DNA of 64,000 bases, taken from Mycolicibacterium sp. CBMA 247. Its GTDB lineage: Bacteria > Actinomycetota > Actinomycetes > Mycobacteriales > Mycobacteriaceae. A program made the position numbers and the translations under genes. Below the pieces are notes generated by a model that saw only the letters and a program-made list of their open reading frames with translations, did not search any database and was not told the origin of the DNA. Below, one piece after another: positions 17,619 through 26,980 of this stretch; the first letter of the stretch is position 1, and each line of letters opens with the position of its first letter. The stretch is from the NCBI RefSeq assembly GCF_009729095.1, contig NZ_VTGX01000001.1, forward strand, positions 1,798,001 to 1,862,000, in the 5' to 3' direction.

Positions 17619-19313
17619 TCAGCCCTGCCCGCTTCCCGAGCGGTTGCGGAACGCCTCCACCGCCGTCGGCAACGTGGGGAAGATCCGGTCGGTGCCGACA
17701 CGGTCGAGGAAGCCGGCGGCCACCAGGTCGTCGCGTAGATCCGCCTTGACCCGCGCCATCGCGAACACGATGCCCCGCGCCGTCAGATCGCGGCGCAGCT
17801 GCTCCAGCGCATCGACCGCGGTCAGGTCGGGGTCGACGTTGGCCTCGGCGTTGAAGACGAACCACTCGATCTTGCCCGGGGCGTCGTCCACAGCAGCCAA
17901 CGCGCGTACCCGAAAATCCTCGGCGTTGGCGAAGAACAGCGGGGCGTCGTAGCGGTAGACCACCAGGCCCGGAACCAGCTCGGCGTCCGGGTAATCATCG
18001 ACGTCGTGCATCCCGGCGACCCCGGGGACGTAGCCGAGCACGCTGTCGTGCGGCCGAGCGATTCTCCGCAGCGTGTCCATGAGGGACAGGGCAATCGCGA
18101 CCAAAACCCCGTAGAGCACACCGATACCCAACACCGCGACCGTGGTGGCCACCGCCAGGATCAGCTCGCTGCGCCGGAAACGGGCCAGCCGCCGGAACTC
18201 TGCCACGTCGATCAGCCGCAGCGCGGCATAGACCACCAGTGCACCCAGCGCGGCCATCGGGAAGTGTTCCAGCAGATCACGCCCGGCCAGCATGACCAAC
18301 AACACCGTCGCGAGCATCACCAGCGAGTACAGCTGGGTGCGGCTGCCCACGGCGTCGCCAAGCGCGGTGCGGCTGCCACTGGAGCTGACCGGAAAACCTT
18401 GGGTGACACCGGTTGTCAGGTTGCACATGCCCAGCGCCCGCAGTTCGGCGTTGGCGTCGATCGTGTCGCCCTTGCGAGCCGCGAAGGTGCGCGCCGTCAG
18501 CGCGTTGTCGGAGAACGCTACGACTGCGATGCCGACCGCGGGAATCACCAGAGCAGCGAGGTCGGTTATCGAGACCGACGCCACGGTGGGTTTCGGCAAT
18601 CCGGCTGGTATACCGCCGACCACCCGAATCCCCCTGTCGTCCAAGGAGAACAGCCATACCACGGCAGTCGCGACCAGCACCGCGACCAGCGGGCCGGGAA
18701 ACCGCGGGGAGATCCGGTAGAGCACCAGCAGCAGTGCCAGCACGGCGGCCGACAACGCCAGCGTCGGCCAGTGCACCGATCCGAGGCCGCTGATGAAGGA
18801 GCCGACCTGGTCGATGAACTCGTCGCCGGTGACCTCGACTCCGGTGAACTTGCCGAGCTGGCCGCTGATCATGATGACGGCCACCCCGGTCATGTAGCCG
18901 ACCAGGACGGGGCGCGACAGCAGGTCCGCCAGGAACCCCAGCCCACACAGCCCGGCCACCAAACAGATCGCCCCCACTAACAGGGCCAGAACCGCCGACA
19001 TGGCGGCGTAACGCGCCGGATCGCCGATGACCAGCGGAGCCAACGCCGTGGCCGTCATCAGGGCCGTGGTGGACTCCGGACCGACCGACAGCTGCCGCGA
19101 CGAGCCCAGCAGCGCGTAGACCGCCATCGGGACCAGCGCCGCCCACAAACCCGCGACCGGCGGCAGGCCCGCCACGGTCGCGTAGGCCATCACCTGCGGC
19201 ACCAGGTACGCCGCGACCGTCACCCCGGCCAGGACATCGCCGCGCAGCCAGGACCGCTGATAGCCGGTGAACTGCGCCAGTCCGGGGACCCAGCGCGCCA
19301 GGTTCGGTGTCAT
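17619..19313 (-). CDS. SulP-family anion transporter with STAS domain
   Basis: 564 residues from the ATG at 19313 (a further 15 codons are possible upstream). About 12 membrane helices with the SulP signature Val-Ala-Ala-Tyr-Leu-Val-Pro-Gln near residue 33 and Gly-Phe-Pro-Val-Ser-Ser-Ser-Gly-Ser-Arg-Thr near 310. A cytoplasmic STAS domain (about 445-550) follows, with a central Asn-Ala-Glu-Ala-Asn-Val-Asp loop where many relatives have a phosphorylatable Ser. Members move sulfate, bicarbonate or other anions. It resembles Rv1739c in layout. Divergent from the NCS2 permease over 63 bases. Confidence 0.88.
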   Translation of the reverse strand: MTPNLARWVPGLAQFTGYQRSWLRGDVLAGVTVAAYLVPQVMAYATVAGLPPVAGLWAALVPMAVYALLGSSRQLSVGPESTTALMTATALAPLVIGDPARYAAMSAVLALLVGAICLVAGLCGLGFLADLLSRPVLVGYMTGVAVIMISGQLGKFTGVEVTGDEFIDQVGSFISGLGSVHWPTLALSAAVLALLLVLYRISPRFPGPLVAVLVATAVVWLFSLDDRGIRVVGGIPAGLPKPTVASVSITDLAALVIPAVGIAVVAFSDNALTARTFAARKGDTIDANAELRALGMCNLTTGVTQGFPVSSSGSRTALGDAVGSRTQLYSLVMLATVLLVMLAGRDLLEHFPMAALGALVVYAALRLIDVAEFRRLARFRRSELILAVATTVAVLGIGVLYGVLVAIALSLMDTLRRIARPHDSVLGYVPGVAGMHDVDDYPDAELVPGLVVYRYDAPLFFANAEDFRVRALAAVDDAPGKIEWFVFNAEANVDPDLTAVDALEQLRRDLTARGIVFAMARVKADLRDDLVAAGFLDRVGTDRIFPTLPTAVEAFRNRSGSGQG

Positions 19314-19376
19314 CACGGTTGAATCTTGCCGCAGTCCGCGTGCACCGCAGCCGATCATGGTGTGTAGTCATCAATC

Positions 19377-20657
19377 GTGATTCCGCTGAGTTGGAAATAC
19401 GTCGAGACCCGTACCGACGACGACTTCGTCGTCGCCCCCGGGGAACGACTCGATTGGCCGAGCACCATCGGTATCGGCGCCCAGCATGTGGTGGCCATGT
19501 TCGGCGCCACCTTCCTGGTCCCGGTACTCACCGGCTTTCCGCCCGCCACCACCCTGCTGTTCTCCGGGGTCGGCACCATTCTGTTTCTGCTCATCACCGG
19601 AAACCGGTTGCCGAGCTACCTGGGGTCGAGCTTCTCGGTGATCGCCCCGGTGACCGCGGCCGTCGCATCCCACGGAACCGGCAGTGCCCTGGGCGGTTTG
19701 ATCGCCGTCGGGTTGTTGCTGATCCTGATCGGCTCCGTGGTGCACCTGGTCGGCACCCGGTGGATCGACCTGACCCTGCCACCGGTGGTCACCGGTGCCA
19801 TCGTCGCGCTGATCGGATTCAACCTGGCTCCGGCCGCCAAGTCCAATTTCGAGAAGGGCCCGCTGGTCGGCTTGGTGACGTTGGTGCTACTGGTCGCCAC
19901 GCTGGCGTTCTTCAAGGGGTTGATCGGCAGGCTGGCGATCTTCGGCGCGGTGGTGATCGGGTATCTGCTGGCGCTGGTCCTCGGCGATGTCGACACCTCG
20001 GCGATCACCGCGGCACCGTGGCTGGGGCTGCCTGAGTTCCACACCCCGACATTCAGCCTGGCGGTGCTGCCGCTGTTCCTGCCCGCGGTGATCGCACTGG
20101 TCGCCGAGAACATCGGACACGTGAAGTCGGTGGGGCAGATGACCGGTACCGACCTCGATCCGCTGATCGGCCGTGCGCTGGCCGCCGACGGGGTGGCCAC
20201 CGTGCTGGCCGGTGCCGGCGGCGGCTCGGCCACCACCACGTATGCCGAGAACATCGGGGTGATGGCGGCCACGCGGGTCTACTCCACCGCGGCGTACTGG
20301 GTGGCCGCCGTCGTGGCGATCGCATTGTCGTTGTGTCCCAAGGTCGGAGCGGCGATCTCAGCCATCCCGCCGGGAGTTCTCGGCGGGGCGACGATCGTGC
20401 TCTACGGCCTGGTCGGAATCCTGGGCGTGCGGATCTGGCTCACCAATCATGTCGACTTCTCCCGGCCGATCAACCAGATGACCGCAGCCATTCCGCTGAT
20501 CATCGGGATCGCCGACTTCACCTGGCAGCTGGGTTCTTTGACGTTCACCGGGATTGCATTGGGCGCCATCGCCGCGCTGCTGGTCTTCCACGGCATGCGG
20601 CTACTGGAGTACCTCGGTGACCTGGTGCGGACCGGTCAGTCGGATTGCCCTGACTGA
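19377..20657 (+). CDS. NCS2-family uracil/xanthine permease
   Basis: 426 residues with about 14 membrane helices. The family signature is seen as Ala-Glu-Asn-Ile-Gly-His near residue 245 and Thr-Thr-Tyr-Ala-Glu-Asn-Ile-Gly-Val-Met-Ala near 285; the latter is close to the uracil-binding motif of UraA and RutG. It would import uracil or a related nucleobase with protons. The start is a GTG at 19377. No pyrimidine enzyme is adjacent. The 3' end lies inside a strong terminator hairpin. Confidence 0.87.
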   Translation: MIPLSWKYVETRTDDDFVVAPGERLDWPSTIGIGAQHVVAMFGATFLVPVLTGFPPATTLLFSGVGTILFLLITGNRLPSYLGSSFSVIAPVTAAVASHGTGSALGGLIAVGLLLILIGSVVHLVGTRWIDLTLPPVVTGAIVALIGFNLAPAAKSNFEKGPLVGLVTLVLLVATLAFFKGLIGRLAIFGAVVIGYLLALVLGDVDTSAITAAPWLGLPEFHTPTFSLAVLPLFLPAVIALVAENIGHVKSVGQMTGTDLDPLIGRALAADGVATVLAGAGGGSATTTYAENIGVMAATRVYSTAAYWVAAVVAIALSLCPKVGAAISAIPPGVLGGATIVLYGLVGILGVRIWLTNHVDFSRPINQMTAAIPLIIGIADFTWQLGSLTFTGIALGAIAALLVFHGMRLLEYLGDLVRTGQSDCPD

Positions 20658-20661
20658 CCGG
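20632..20661. terminator. Bidirectional terminator between convergent genes
   Basis: Perfect 10-base arms CCGGTCAGTC (20632-20641) and GACTGACCGG (20652-20661) around a 10-base loop, overlapping the permease stop codon and lying 11 bases before the end of the small exported-protein gene on the other strand. Confidence 0.75.
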
Positions 20662-20672
20662 CCTGTCGCTCC

Positions 20673-20906
20673 TTACTTCACGTCATGAAAGAAATTGTCG
20701 AAGAACCGGTCGAGGGGACTGTTCGGGAAATGCCGATCGACAACGCGGTCGAAGTCATGGTTGACAATAACGGGATGGGGCACAGGATGTTTCGGCTGAG
20801 CCTGGGCGATACCCGATCCCAGACCCAAACCGGCACCCACCACCGACATCATCATCAAGGCCAACCCCGCAGACTTCCTCACACGCGCAAACACACATGC
20901 GTACAT
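20673..20906 (-). CDS. 77-residue exported peptide
   Basis: A perfect AGGAGG lies 7 bases before the ATG at 20906, so translation is well supported although the protein is short. Residues 1-40 form a signal peptide with a Met/Val/Gly hydrophobic core and a likely cut after Gln-Ala-Gln. The mature part is only about 37 residues, rich in His, Asp, Phe and Pro (Asp-Arg-Phe-Phe-Asp-Asn-Phe-Phe), with a possible metal-binding or amphipathic character. No family recognised. It is convergent with the NCS2 permease and stands alone upstream of the FAD reductase gene's 3' end. Confidence 0.7.
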   Translation of the reverse strand: MYACVFARVRKSAGLALMMMSVVGAGLGLGSGIAQAQPKHPVPHPVIVNHDFDRVVDRHFPNSPLDRFFDNFFHDVK

Positions 20907-21012
20907 TGCCGTTTCCTCCTGAACTACTGAGGTGGTAGTTGAGCGGGTCGATCCGCTCTGTACACGAAACAGGCCGTACAACAGTTCATCCGTGCTGGTG
21001 GAGCTGCGCAGC

Positions 21013-22038
21013 CTATTGCCCCAGCGCATTGACCAGCTCGGTGAACACCGACGGCAGTGCCGACGCGGCGGGGGTGATGCAGCCCCGCACCGGGCCAAAA
21101 CCGCTGCCGTGCAACAGGGCTGCGGTCAGCAGTCGGTAGCGGCGGGTCATCGCGCGCCATTGCCGGTCGTAGTCGCCGGGCCGATCCGCCCGCACACAGC
21201 CCACCAGCAGTTCAGCCGCACCGAAGGCCAGCCCCATCCCCTCCCCGGTGAGGGCATCCACGTAACCTGCGGCGTCACCGACCAGCAGCACGCGGCCCGC
21301 GCTACGGTTGCGCACCTTCTGCCGCAGCGGCCCGGCCGCCCGGTCGTGGCCGTGTTCAAGACCATGAATCCGCTCGGCCAGCATCGGAAACTGCCCCAGA
21401 TGCTCGTCGAAGCCGCCGCGCGCCGAGGTGAGGATCGCCACGCCGACACAGCTGTCGCTGACCGGCGTCACGTACGCCTCGGCGTCACGCCCCCAATACA
21501 CCTCGACACAGTCCGACCATGGGGGGATCTGGATATGGCGCCGGATGCCCCAGCGGCGTCGCCTGCCATCACCGCCGCTGAGCCCGAGCGAACGGCGGAT
21601 CGGTGAATGCAGGCCGTCGGCGGCCGCCAGGTAGCGGGCCCGAAAACCCGCCGCGCTCACCGATGTCGAGTCCTGGGTCACCGGGCCCACCTCACCGTGG
21701 ACCACCCGGACCCCGGCCGTCGATGCCGCCTCCGCGAGTGCGGCGTGTAGCACCGTGCGGCGCACTCCGCGGCCGGCCCCGTCACGGAACCTGGCCTCGG
21801 CGGTGCGCCGGCCGTCCAGGTAACGAATGCCGTGAAACGGCCAGTAGGATCGGCCCTCGATCTGGGCGCCCATGCGCTGCAACTGCCGCACCGAGTGCGG
21901 CATCAGCCCCTCACCGCAGGCCTTGTCGATCGGGCCCTGGCGACGCTCCACCACCACGACCTCCAGCCCGGCGCGCGCCGCGTGCACCGCAGTGGCCAGC
22001 CCGGCCGGGCCACCGCCTGCGACCAGCAGATCGATCAT
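21013..22038 (-). CDS. FAD-dependent oxidoreductase (geranylgeranyl-reductase-like) of a type III PKS cassette
   Basis: 341 residues. The N-terminal dinucleotide motif Gly-Gly-Gly-Pro-Ala-Gly-Leu and the later Leu-Leu-Val-Gly-Asp-Ala-Ala-Gly FAD motif place it in the group of aromatic hydroxylases and geranylgeranyl reductases. The ATG at 22038 overlaps the methyltransferase stop by four bases, so it is translated together with the methyltransferase and, one base further up, the polyketide synthase. In that setting it probably hydroxylates or oxidises the alkyl-phenol or pyrone product. Published work on M. smegmatis ties a similar trio to polyketide quinones used as electron carriers (from memory); transfer of that role here is inference. 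Confidence 0.82.
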   Translation of the reverse strand: MIDLLVAGGGPAGLATAVHAARAGLEVVVVERRQGPIDKACGEGLMPHSVRQLQRMGAQIEGRSYWPFHGIRYLDGRRTAEARFRDGAGRGVRRTVLHAALAEAASTAGVRVVHGEVGPVTQDSTSVSAAGFRARYLAAADGLHSPIRRSLGLSGGDGRRRRWGIRRHIQIPPWSDCVEVYWGRDAEAYVTPVSDSCVGVAILTSARGGFDEHLGQFPMLAERIHGLEHGHDRAAGPLRQKVRNRSAGRVLLVGDAAGYVDALTGEGMGLAFGAAELLVGCVRADRPGDYDRQWRAMTRRYRLLTAALLHGSGFGPVRGCITPAASALPSVFTELVNALGQ

Positions 22039-22544
22039 GTCAAGCCCTGTAACGCTTCGTTTTCCACGCGGATCCGGGTGCGCAAGAGCGCGGCGTTGGC
22101 GACGGTGAACAGCACAGCGGTGATCCAGGCGCCGCCGGCCAATGGCAATGCGGCCCCTTCGGTGACCACTGCCACATAGTTCGGGTGCGGCAGCACCCGG
22201 TACGGACCGTTGACAACGCGCGTGGCACCGGGCACCACCACGACCCTGGTATTCCATTGCCTGCCGAGAGTGGTGATGCACCACCAGCGCAGAGCCTGGG
22301 CCGCGAGCACGACCGCGACCATCGCGCGGCCCAGCGCCGGCCGGGGCCGGCGCCGGCGTGCTTCCAGCACCGCGCCGGCCAGCAGCCCGCTGTGCAACGC
22401 CACCATCACCGGATAGTGGCCGGCCCCGAATTCCTTGCCGCCGTGGGCGGTACTCCACTTCAGGTTGCGTTTGGACACCACAAGCTCGAGAACCCGCTCA
22501 ACGGCGACGATGGCGATCAGCGCGGTGAAGCTCTTGGCTTTCAT
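22035..22544 (-). CDS. Isoprenylcysteine-carboxyl-methyltransferase-like methyltransferase
   Basis: 169 residues with about four membrane helices. The conserved C-terminal Gly-Pro-Tyr-Arg-x-x-x-His-Pro-Asn-Tyr motif of the ICMT/PEMT group lies around residues 113-125 and binds S-adenosylmethionine. In bacteria these integral membrane enzymes commonly O-methylate lipid phenols or quinone precursors beside type III polyketide synthases. One-base overlap with the synthase and four-base overlap with the oxidoreductase mark a three-step cassette. Confidence 0.85.
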   Translation of the reverse strand: MKAKSFTALIAIVAVERVLELVVSKRNLKWSTAHGGKEFGAGHYPVMVALHSGLLAGAVLEARRRRPRPALGRAMVAVVLAAQALRWWCITTLGRQWNTRVVVVPGATRVVNGPYRVLPHPNYVAVVTEGAALPLAGGAWITAVLFTVANAALLRTRIRVENEALQGLT

Positions 22545-23611
22545 CAGCGCCAGCGCAGCAGGACGAGCTCCGAGCAGAAGCCCGGACCCATGGCCATCAA
22601 CACGCCGGGAGCACCCGGCTCCGGCCGTTTGCAGATGGTGTCACGCAGCACGTGCAGCACCGACGATGACGACAGGTTCCCCACCTCGGCCAGCGACTGC
22701 CAGGTCAGATCCAATGCGTCCTCAGGCAATCCGAGGGTGTCGATGATCGCCTCGATCACCTTCGGGCCACCGGGATGGCTCACCCAGGCGGCCACATCCT
22801 CAACGGACAAACCATGCGCGCCAAGGAATTCCGTGACGTCATCGCCCAGGTAGCGCCCCACGAAACCCGGAACTTCGGCACTGAGCACGATCTCGAAGCC
22901 ATCGCGACCGATATCCCAGCCCATGGCATACAACGAATCTGGGTAGAGATGGCTGCACGAGTCCAGCACATCGGGTCCGCTCGGATTGAGCTGCCGGGCG
23001 CGTTGCTCGCCGACCGCGACGACCGCGGCGGCGCCGTCGCCGAACAGGGCACCGGCCACCAGCGTCGGCATCGAGGGATGGTGTTTGCGGGTCAGCGAAC
23101 ACAGCTCGACCGACACCAGGACCGCCACCTTGTCCGGCGCTCCCCGCAGATAGTCGTTGAGCCGGGCGATACCGGCGGCACCGGCCACACAGCCCAGCCC
23201 GAAGATCGGGATCCGGCGCACGTCGGGCCGCAGGCCGAGCCGGCCGGCGATGCGGGCGTCCAGCGACGGCACCGCCGCACCGGTAACCGTGGTGGTGACG
23301 ATCAGATCGACGTCCTGCGGACGCAGGCCCGCCTCATCCAGCGCCCCGGACAGTGCCGCACACCCCAGTTCGGTTGCGTGTTCGATGAAAAGGCTGTTGC
23401 TCTTGCCGAAATCATCGAGCCGGGCATATTCCTCGAGGGGCAGGACCAGATACCTGCTGTTCACTTTCGCGCTCTTGTGCAGGGCACGCACCGTGTCCTC
23501 GACGTCCGGGTAGCCGGGCAGGTCCAGCAGGGCGCTGGTGACCTCGTCCTGCGTGTACCTATGCGGTGGCAATACGGCATGAACGCCGGCAATGGTGCTG
23601 TGGCTGGGCAT
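22544..23611 (-). CDS. Type III polyketide synthase, Pks10-like
   Basis: 355 residues, thiolase-fold chalcone-synthase family. The catalytic triad is visible as Cys141 (Phe-Gly-Leu-Gly-Cys-Val-Ala-Gly-Ala), His279 (Trp-Val-Ser-His-Pro-Gly-Gly-Pro-Lys) and Asn312 (Glu-Val-Gly-Asn-Leu-Ser-Ser). Long stretches agree with my memory of M. tuberculosis Pks10, including the N-terminus after Ile-Ala-Gly-Val, which supports the ATG at 23611; an ATG seven codons upstream is possible. It extends a long acyl-CoA with malonyl units to alkyl resorcinols, pyrones or benzoquinone precursors. It heads the cassette with the methyltransferase and FAD oxidoreductase. Confidence 0.92.
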   Translation of the reverse strand: MPSHSTIAGVHAVLPPHRYTQDEVTSALLDLPGYPDVEDTVRALHKSAKVNSRYLVLPLEEYARLDDFGKSNSLFIEHATELGCAALSGALDEAGLRPQDVDLIVTTTVTGAAVPSLDARIAGRLGLRPDVRRIPIFGLGCVAGAAGIARLNDYLRGAPDKVAVLVSVELCSLTRKHHPSMPTLVAGALFGDGAAAVVAVGEQRARQLNPSGPDVLDSCSHLYPDSLYAMGWDIGRDGFEIVLSAEVPGFVGRYLGDDVTEFLGAHGLSVEDVAAWVSHPGGPKVIEAIIDTLGLPEDALDLTWQSLAEVGNLSSSSVLHVLRDTICKRPEPGAPGVLMAMGPGFCSELVLLRWR

Positions 23612-23708
23612 TCTCGCGACGTTATTTCCCATACCCGTACAACGGGGGCCTACCCTCGACGGTTCAACGATGCTGCGACGAACCCAGATGGATCCGATCA
23701 ATTCCAGA

Positions 23709-25142
23709 TCAGCCGCGGTGACGCTTGCCCCGCGCCGGCACACCGTTGGGTCCCCCGAGCGACTGGGCGTAGGTATCGACGGTGAACGCGACCGCCGATC
23801 CCATGATCCCGAGGGCGTGCGCATCGATGTTGTCGATGGTGTCGCGGCGGGTGTGATAGTTCGGATCGAAAGCCGCCCCGGCCCGTCCGCCCCACAACCG
23901 GGCCTGAACCTCGGTCTTGCGCTGCGACGATCCGGTGGTCGCCCCACCGATCGGCACCCCGGCCTGCAGAAACGGGTGATAGTCGCTGGTAACGCTGATC
24001 GGCATGTCCGCCGGCCGCGCCCCGGCCAGGTTGAGGTAACCGGCCAGGGTCCGTTCGATGCCGGCCGAACCCTCGGGTATCGGCTTGGGATCGGTGGCCT
24101 GAGCGGACTGGTCACCGTCGTAGGTGAAGAATCCCGCGTTGGGTGAGCCGACCATGTCGAAGTTCAGGTACAGCGCGAGATCGTCGAGTTGGTCCAGCGG
24201 CAGGTTACGCACGTATTGCGTCGATCCGTCCAGGCCCATTTCCTCTGCACCCCAGAATGCGAACCGCACCGCATTGCTCGCCTTCGGCGAGCTGCCCAGC
24301 TGCAACGCGGTTTCCAGTACGGCGGCCACCCCGGAACCGTTGTCGTTGATCCCCGGTCCCCCGCCGATACTGTCCAAGTGTGCGCCGACGAGCACCACAT
24401 CGGACCCCGAACCGGTCTTGGTCTGCGCGGTCACGTTGCGGGCTTTGACCATCTCCGCTTTGCCGTCGAGGGTCAGCCGAACCGGGGCACTGGTGCGTCG
24501 CAGGGCCGCATCTGCGGTTTCGTCGATGATGCCGACCGGGACGGTCAATTGGCGGTAGTAGCCGGTGGTGAACAACCCGCCCGGAACGGGCTGACCGGAG
24601 TTGACCACCAGCAATCCCACCGCACCCTTGGCCAGCGCGGTGTTCTGTTTGACCACAACCGAACACCCGGAGGCGTCGACCACCGCGACGGCGCCGGAAA
24701 TGTTCATCGACCCGTAGTCGGTGGCCGCGCATCCGGCGGGTACGCCCGGACGCAATGTGGGTGCGTTGAGCCCGCCGGGCGCCGTCGTCACCAGCATCGA
24801 CGCCTGATCCACCTGGTAGTCGCGCCCCGACACGCTCAGCGCGGGGTTCCCCCCGCGCATCGAGCCCATCCGCTCGAATTCCGGCGTCTGGACGTCAAAA
24901 CCCTTGTCCCGCAGCAGTTGTGCCACATAGTCGACGCTGGCGTCGTATCCGGGACTGCCTACCGCCCGATTCCCGTCATGGCTGTCGGCGATCTCCTGGA
25001 GTTTGCGCAGGTGGGTGAACATGGCGTCGACGGTGATCCTGCCCGCCAGTTCCTGTGGCTCCACCGCCTTCGGCGACGGCTGCGCCGAGCATCCCGCCAG
25101 TGCGGCACCGAGCAATATCGCAGCGAGTCGACGCCCCGTCAC
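23709..25142 (-). CDS. M28-family lipoprotein aminopeptidase (LpqL paralogue)
   Basis: 477 residues. Lipobox Leu-Ala-Gly-Cys with Cys18, so it is anchored outside the membrane. A protease-associated insert (about 130-215) precedes the M28 zinc domain: His-Leu-Asp-Ser, Asn-Asp-Asn-Gly-Ser-Gly, Trp-Gly-Ala-Glu-Glu, Asn-Phe-Asp-Met and a late Tyr-His-x-x-x-Asp-Thr give the expected two-zinc ligands. It would trim N-terminal residues from extracellular peptides. The GTG start overlaps the lpqL stop in a GTGA. It is a tandem duplicate of lpqL, diverged mainly in the N-terminal and PA regions. Confidence 0.88.
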   Translation of the reverse strand: MTGRRLAAILLGAALAGCSAQPSPKAVEPQELAGRITVDAMFTHLRKLQEIADSHDGNRAVGSPGYDASVDYVAQLLRDKGFDVQTPEFERMGSMRGGNPALSVSGRDYQVDQASMLVTTAPGGLNAPTLRPGVPAGCAATDYGSMNISGAVAVVDASGCSVVVKQNTALAKGAVGLLVVNSGQPVPGGLFTTGYYRQLTVPVGIIDETADAALRRTSAPVRLTLDGKAEMVKARNVTAQTKTGSGSDVVLVGAHLDSIGGGPGINDNGSGVAAVLETALQLGSSPKASNAVRFAFWGAEEMGLDGSTQYVRNLPLDQLDDLALYLNFDMVGSPNAGFFTYDGDQSAQATDPKPIPEGSAGIERTLAGYLNLAGARPADMPISVTSDYHPFLQAGVPIGGATTGSSQRKTEVQARLWGGRAGAAFDPNYHTRRDTIDNIDAHALGIMGSAVAFTVDTYAQSLGGPNGVPARGKRHRG

Positions 25143-26644
25143 TGGGCGGTGATCTGGTGACGCGTACGGTCCGAGCGAACCGGTAAACCGTTGCGGCCCC
25201 GCTGATCTTGGGCATACAGCCCGACAGCGAATGCGACTCCCTCACCATGTATCTGCAATGCGTCCCGGTTCACGTGGTCAAGGGTATCGGTGTTCTTGTG
25301 ATAGTTCGGGTCGAACGGTTGATCCACCTGGCCGGCCCACAATTTGGCTTCTTCGGCGTCCATCTTGTCCTCGGCACCGGAGAACAATCCACCAGCGGGA
25401 ACTCCGGCCTGGGTGAACCCGTCGTAGTCGGATCGGCCGTCAAAACTGGTGTCGCGCGGTGTCTTTCCGGAATCTTGCAGATAGGCCGCCAGGGTGCGCT
25501 CGATTCCGGCCGAACCCTCCGGGACGCGCGGGCTCCCCTGCTCCTCCGGCGGTGCGGACTGGTCGCCATCGTAGGTGAAGTAGCCCGCGTTGGGCGAGCC
25601 GAGCATGTCGAAGTTCAGGTACATGGCAATGTCTTTGAGCTCGTCGATGCCCAGGGATCCGACGTAGTTGGTCGAGCCGAGCAAACCTTCTTCCTCGGCT
25701 CCCCAGAAGCCGAACCGCACCGCGTTGGTCACCTCCGGTGAATTGCCCAGCTGCAATGCGGTTTCCAGTACCGCGGCCACGCCGGAGCCGTTGTCGTTGA
25801 TGCCGGGGCCTTCCGGAACACTGTCGAGGTGCGCCCCGACCATGACCACGTCGGAGGTTGAGCCGGTCTTGGTCTGCGCGATGACATTGCGGGTGTGTTC
25901 GGTGCGCACCCCCGCGGTGAGCTTGAGCGTGGTGGGCCCAGGCGCATTGCGAAGCCGGGCGCCCTGGTCCTTGGTCACGCTGACCACCGGGATCTTGACG
26001 TCGGTGTTGCGGCCCAGCGTGCCGCCCATCTTCTCGTCGTTGTTGGTGTTGACGACGATCATCGCGACGGCGCCGCGCTCGGCGGCTGCGGCCTGCTTGT
26101 CCGCGAAGGGGCAGGCGCCACGGTCAACCAACACCACTGCACCGGCTACCGGAAGTCCGTCGTAATCGGCGGCCTGGCACCCCGGCGTGTCCTCCACCTT
26201 CGCCGCGACCAGCGGCGCGGACACCCCAACTTGGTCGGTACCGATGGTGAATTCCAGCGGCTTGGCGGTGACGGGCTGGCCGCCGACGGTGACCTGGGGA
26301 TCCTCGGCGAACGGAAGCTTCACCTCGAACTCCGGGGTTTGCACGTCAAACCCCTTATCCCGCAGCGTGTTGGCCACGTAGTCCACACTCGCGTCAAACC
26401 CGGAGGTACCCAGCGCCCGGTTGCCGTCATGCGCGTTGGCAATCTCCTGCAGCTTGCTCAGATGCCCCATCATCGCGTCGGTCGACACCCGTTCGCGCAA
26501 TTGATCGGCGAACTGCACCGCCGCCGATGAGGACTCTCGGGGCTGCTGCCCGTCGGTCTGCAGTTCGGTCTTTGCATCACAGCCGGCCAGCCCCACGGTC
26601 AGCGCCAGCGCGCCAAGAACCGCCCCCGTCGAAGTACGTCGCAT
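25139..26644 (-). CDS. lpqL: LpqL, M28-family lipoprotein aminopeptidase
   Basis: 501 residues, close to the 500 of M. tuberculosis LpqL, whose sequence it matches in memory at several blocks ([28 protein letters not shown]). Lipobox Cys22. PA insert, then M28 zinc ligands His/Asp, Glu-Glu, Asp and final His, all intact. The ATG at 26644 begins the signal peptide; longer readings are not signal-like. First gene of a two-peptidase operon. A surface exopeptidase that may supply amino acids or process exported proteins. Confidence 0.9.
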   Translation of the reverse strand: MRRTSTGAVLGALALTVGLAGCDAKTELQTDGQQPRESSSAAVQFADQLRERVSTDAMMGHLSKLQEIANAHDGNRALGTSGFDASVDYVANTLRDKGFDVQTPEFEVKLPFAEDPQVTVGGQPVTAKPLEFTIGTDQVGVSAPLVAAKVEDTPGCQAADYDGLPVAGAVVLVDRGACPFADKQAAAAERGAVAMIVVNTNNDEKMGGTLGRNTDVKIPVVSVTKDQGARLRNAPGPTTLKLTAGVRTEHTRNVIAQTKTGSTSDVVMVGAHLDSVPEGPGINDNGSGVAAVLETALQLGNSPEVTNAVRFGFWGAEEEGLLGSTNYVGSLGIDELKDIAMYLNFDMLGSPNAGYFTYDGDQSAPPEEQGSPRVPEGSAGIERTLAAYLQDSGKTPRDTSFDGRSDYDGFTQAGVPAGGLFSGAEDKMDAEEAKLWAGQVDQPFDPNYHKNTDTLDHVNRDALQIHGEGVAFAVGLYAQDQRGRNGLPVRSDRTRHQITAQ

Positions 26645-26689
26645 TGCACCCACGGTAGCGGCTACCCCGAACGGCCCGGCGAAATAATC

Positions 26690-26837
26690 GGTTGCCTGCC
26701 GATTTGCTGTGATGGCATGGTGTTCCCCGGCGCCGACAGGGAAGCAGGCCGAGCGGGGTACCGCAACGTTTCTGCGAGTTGCCGGCGGCGCCATGGCACA
26801 GGTAAAGGGCCTGAGGTTCGAATCCTCTCTTGCAACC
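26690..26837 (+). other. Possible structured RNA in the 336-base gap before the SPFH gene
   Basis: The gap 26645-26980 has no gene. Within it four helices can be drawn: GGTTGC (26690-26695) with GCAACC (26832-26837); CTGTGATGGC (26707-26716) with GCCAT-GG-CACAG (26790-26801, two bulged bases); GCAAC (26763-26767) with GTTGC (26778-26782); and a hairpin GAGG-TTCGAAT-CCTC (26813-26827) identical in layout to a tRNA T-arm. The ends resemble a tRNA acceptor plus T-arm, but the whole is too long, and no anticodon or D-arm fits. It could be a non-coding RNA, a degenerate tRNA, or chance pairing in GC-rich DNA. Strand is uncertain because the helices also form on the minus strand; plus is chosen from the T-arm sequence. 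Confidence 0.3.
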
Positions 26838-26980
26838 CCGATACCGTCGCCGGATTCGCGCAGTCAGCGGCCTTGCGGCCCGCATCCGCCGGTACGGGGG
26901 TGTGACGCCCCGCCACAGATTGCGTCCGGCGGCGGTATTCCTTTGCTGCACAGACACATACACCGGAAGGAGGACACGAT

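Noticed and set aside
26728..26760. 4.5S (SRP) RNA, because of GGGAAGCAGGCC
   Set aside because: The conserved GGAA tetraloop and symmetrical loop of the SRP RNA are missing.
26740..26840. tRNA-Ser-like gene (GGCCGAGCGG stretch plus TTCGAAT hairpin)
   Set aside because: The acceptor strands around it do not pair, the D-stem fails and no anticodon stem has a seven-base loop. Kept only as a possible structured RNA.
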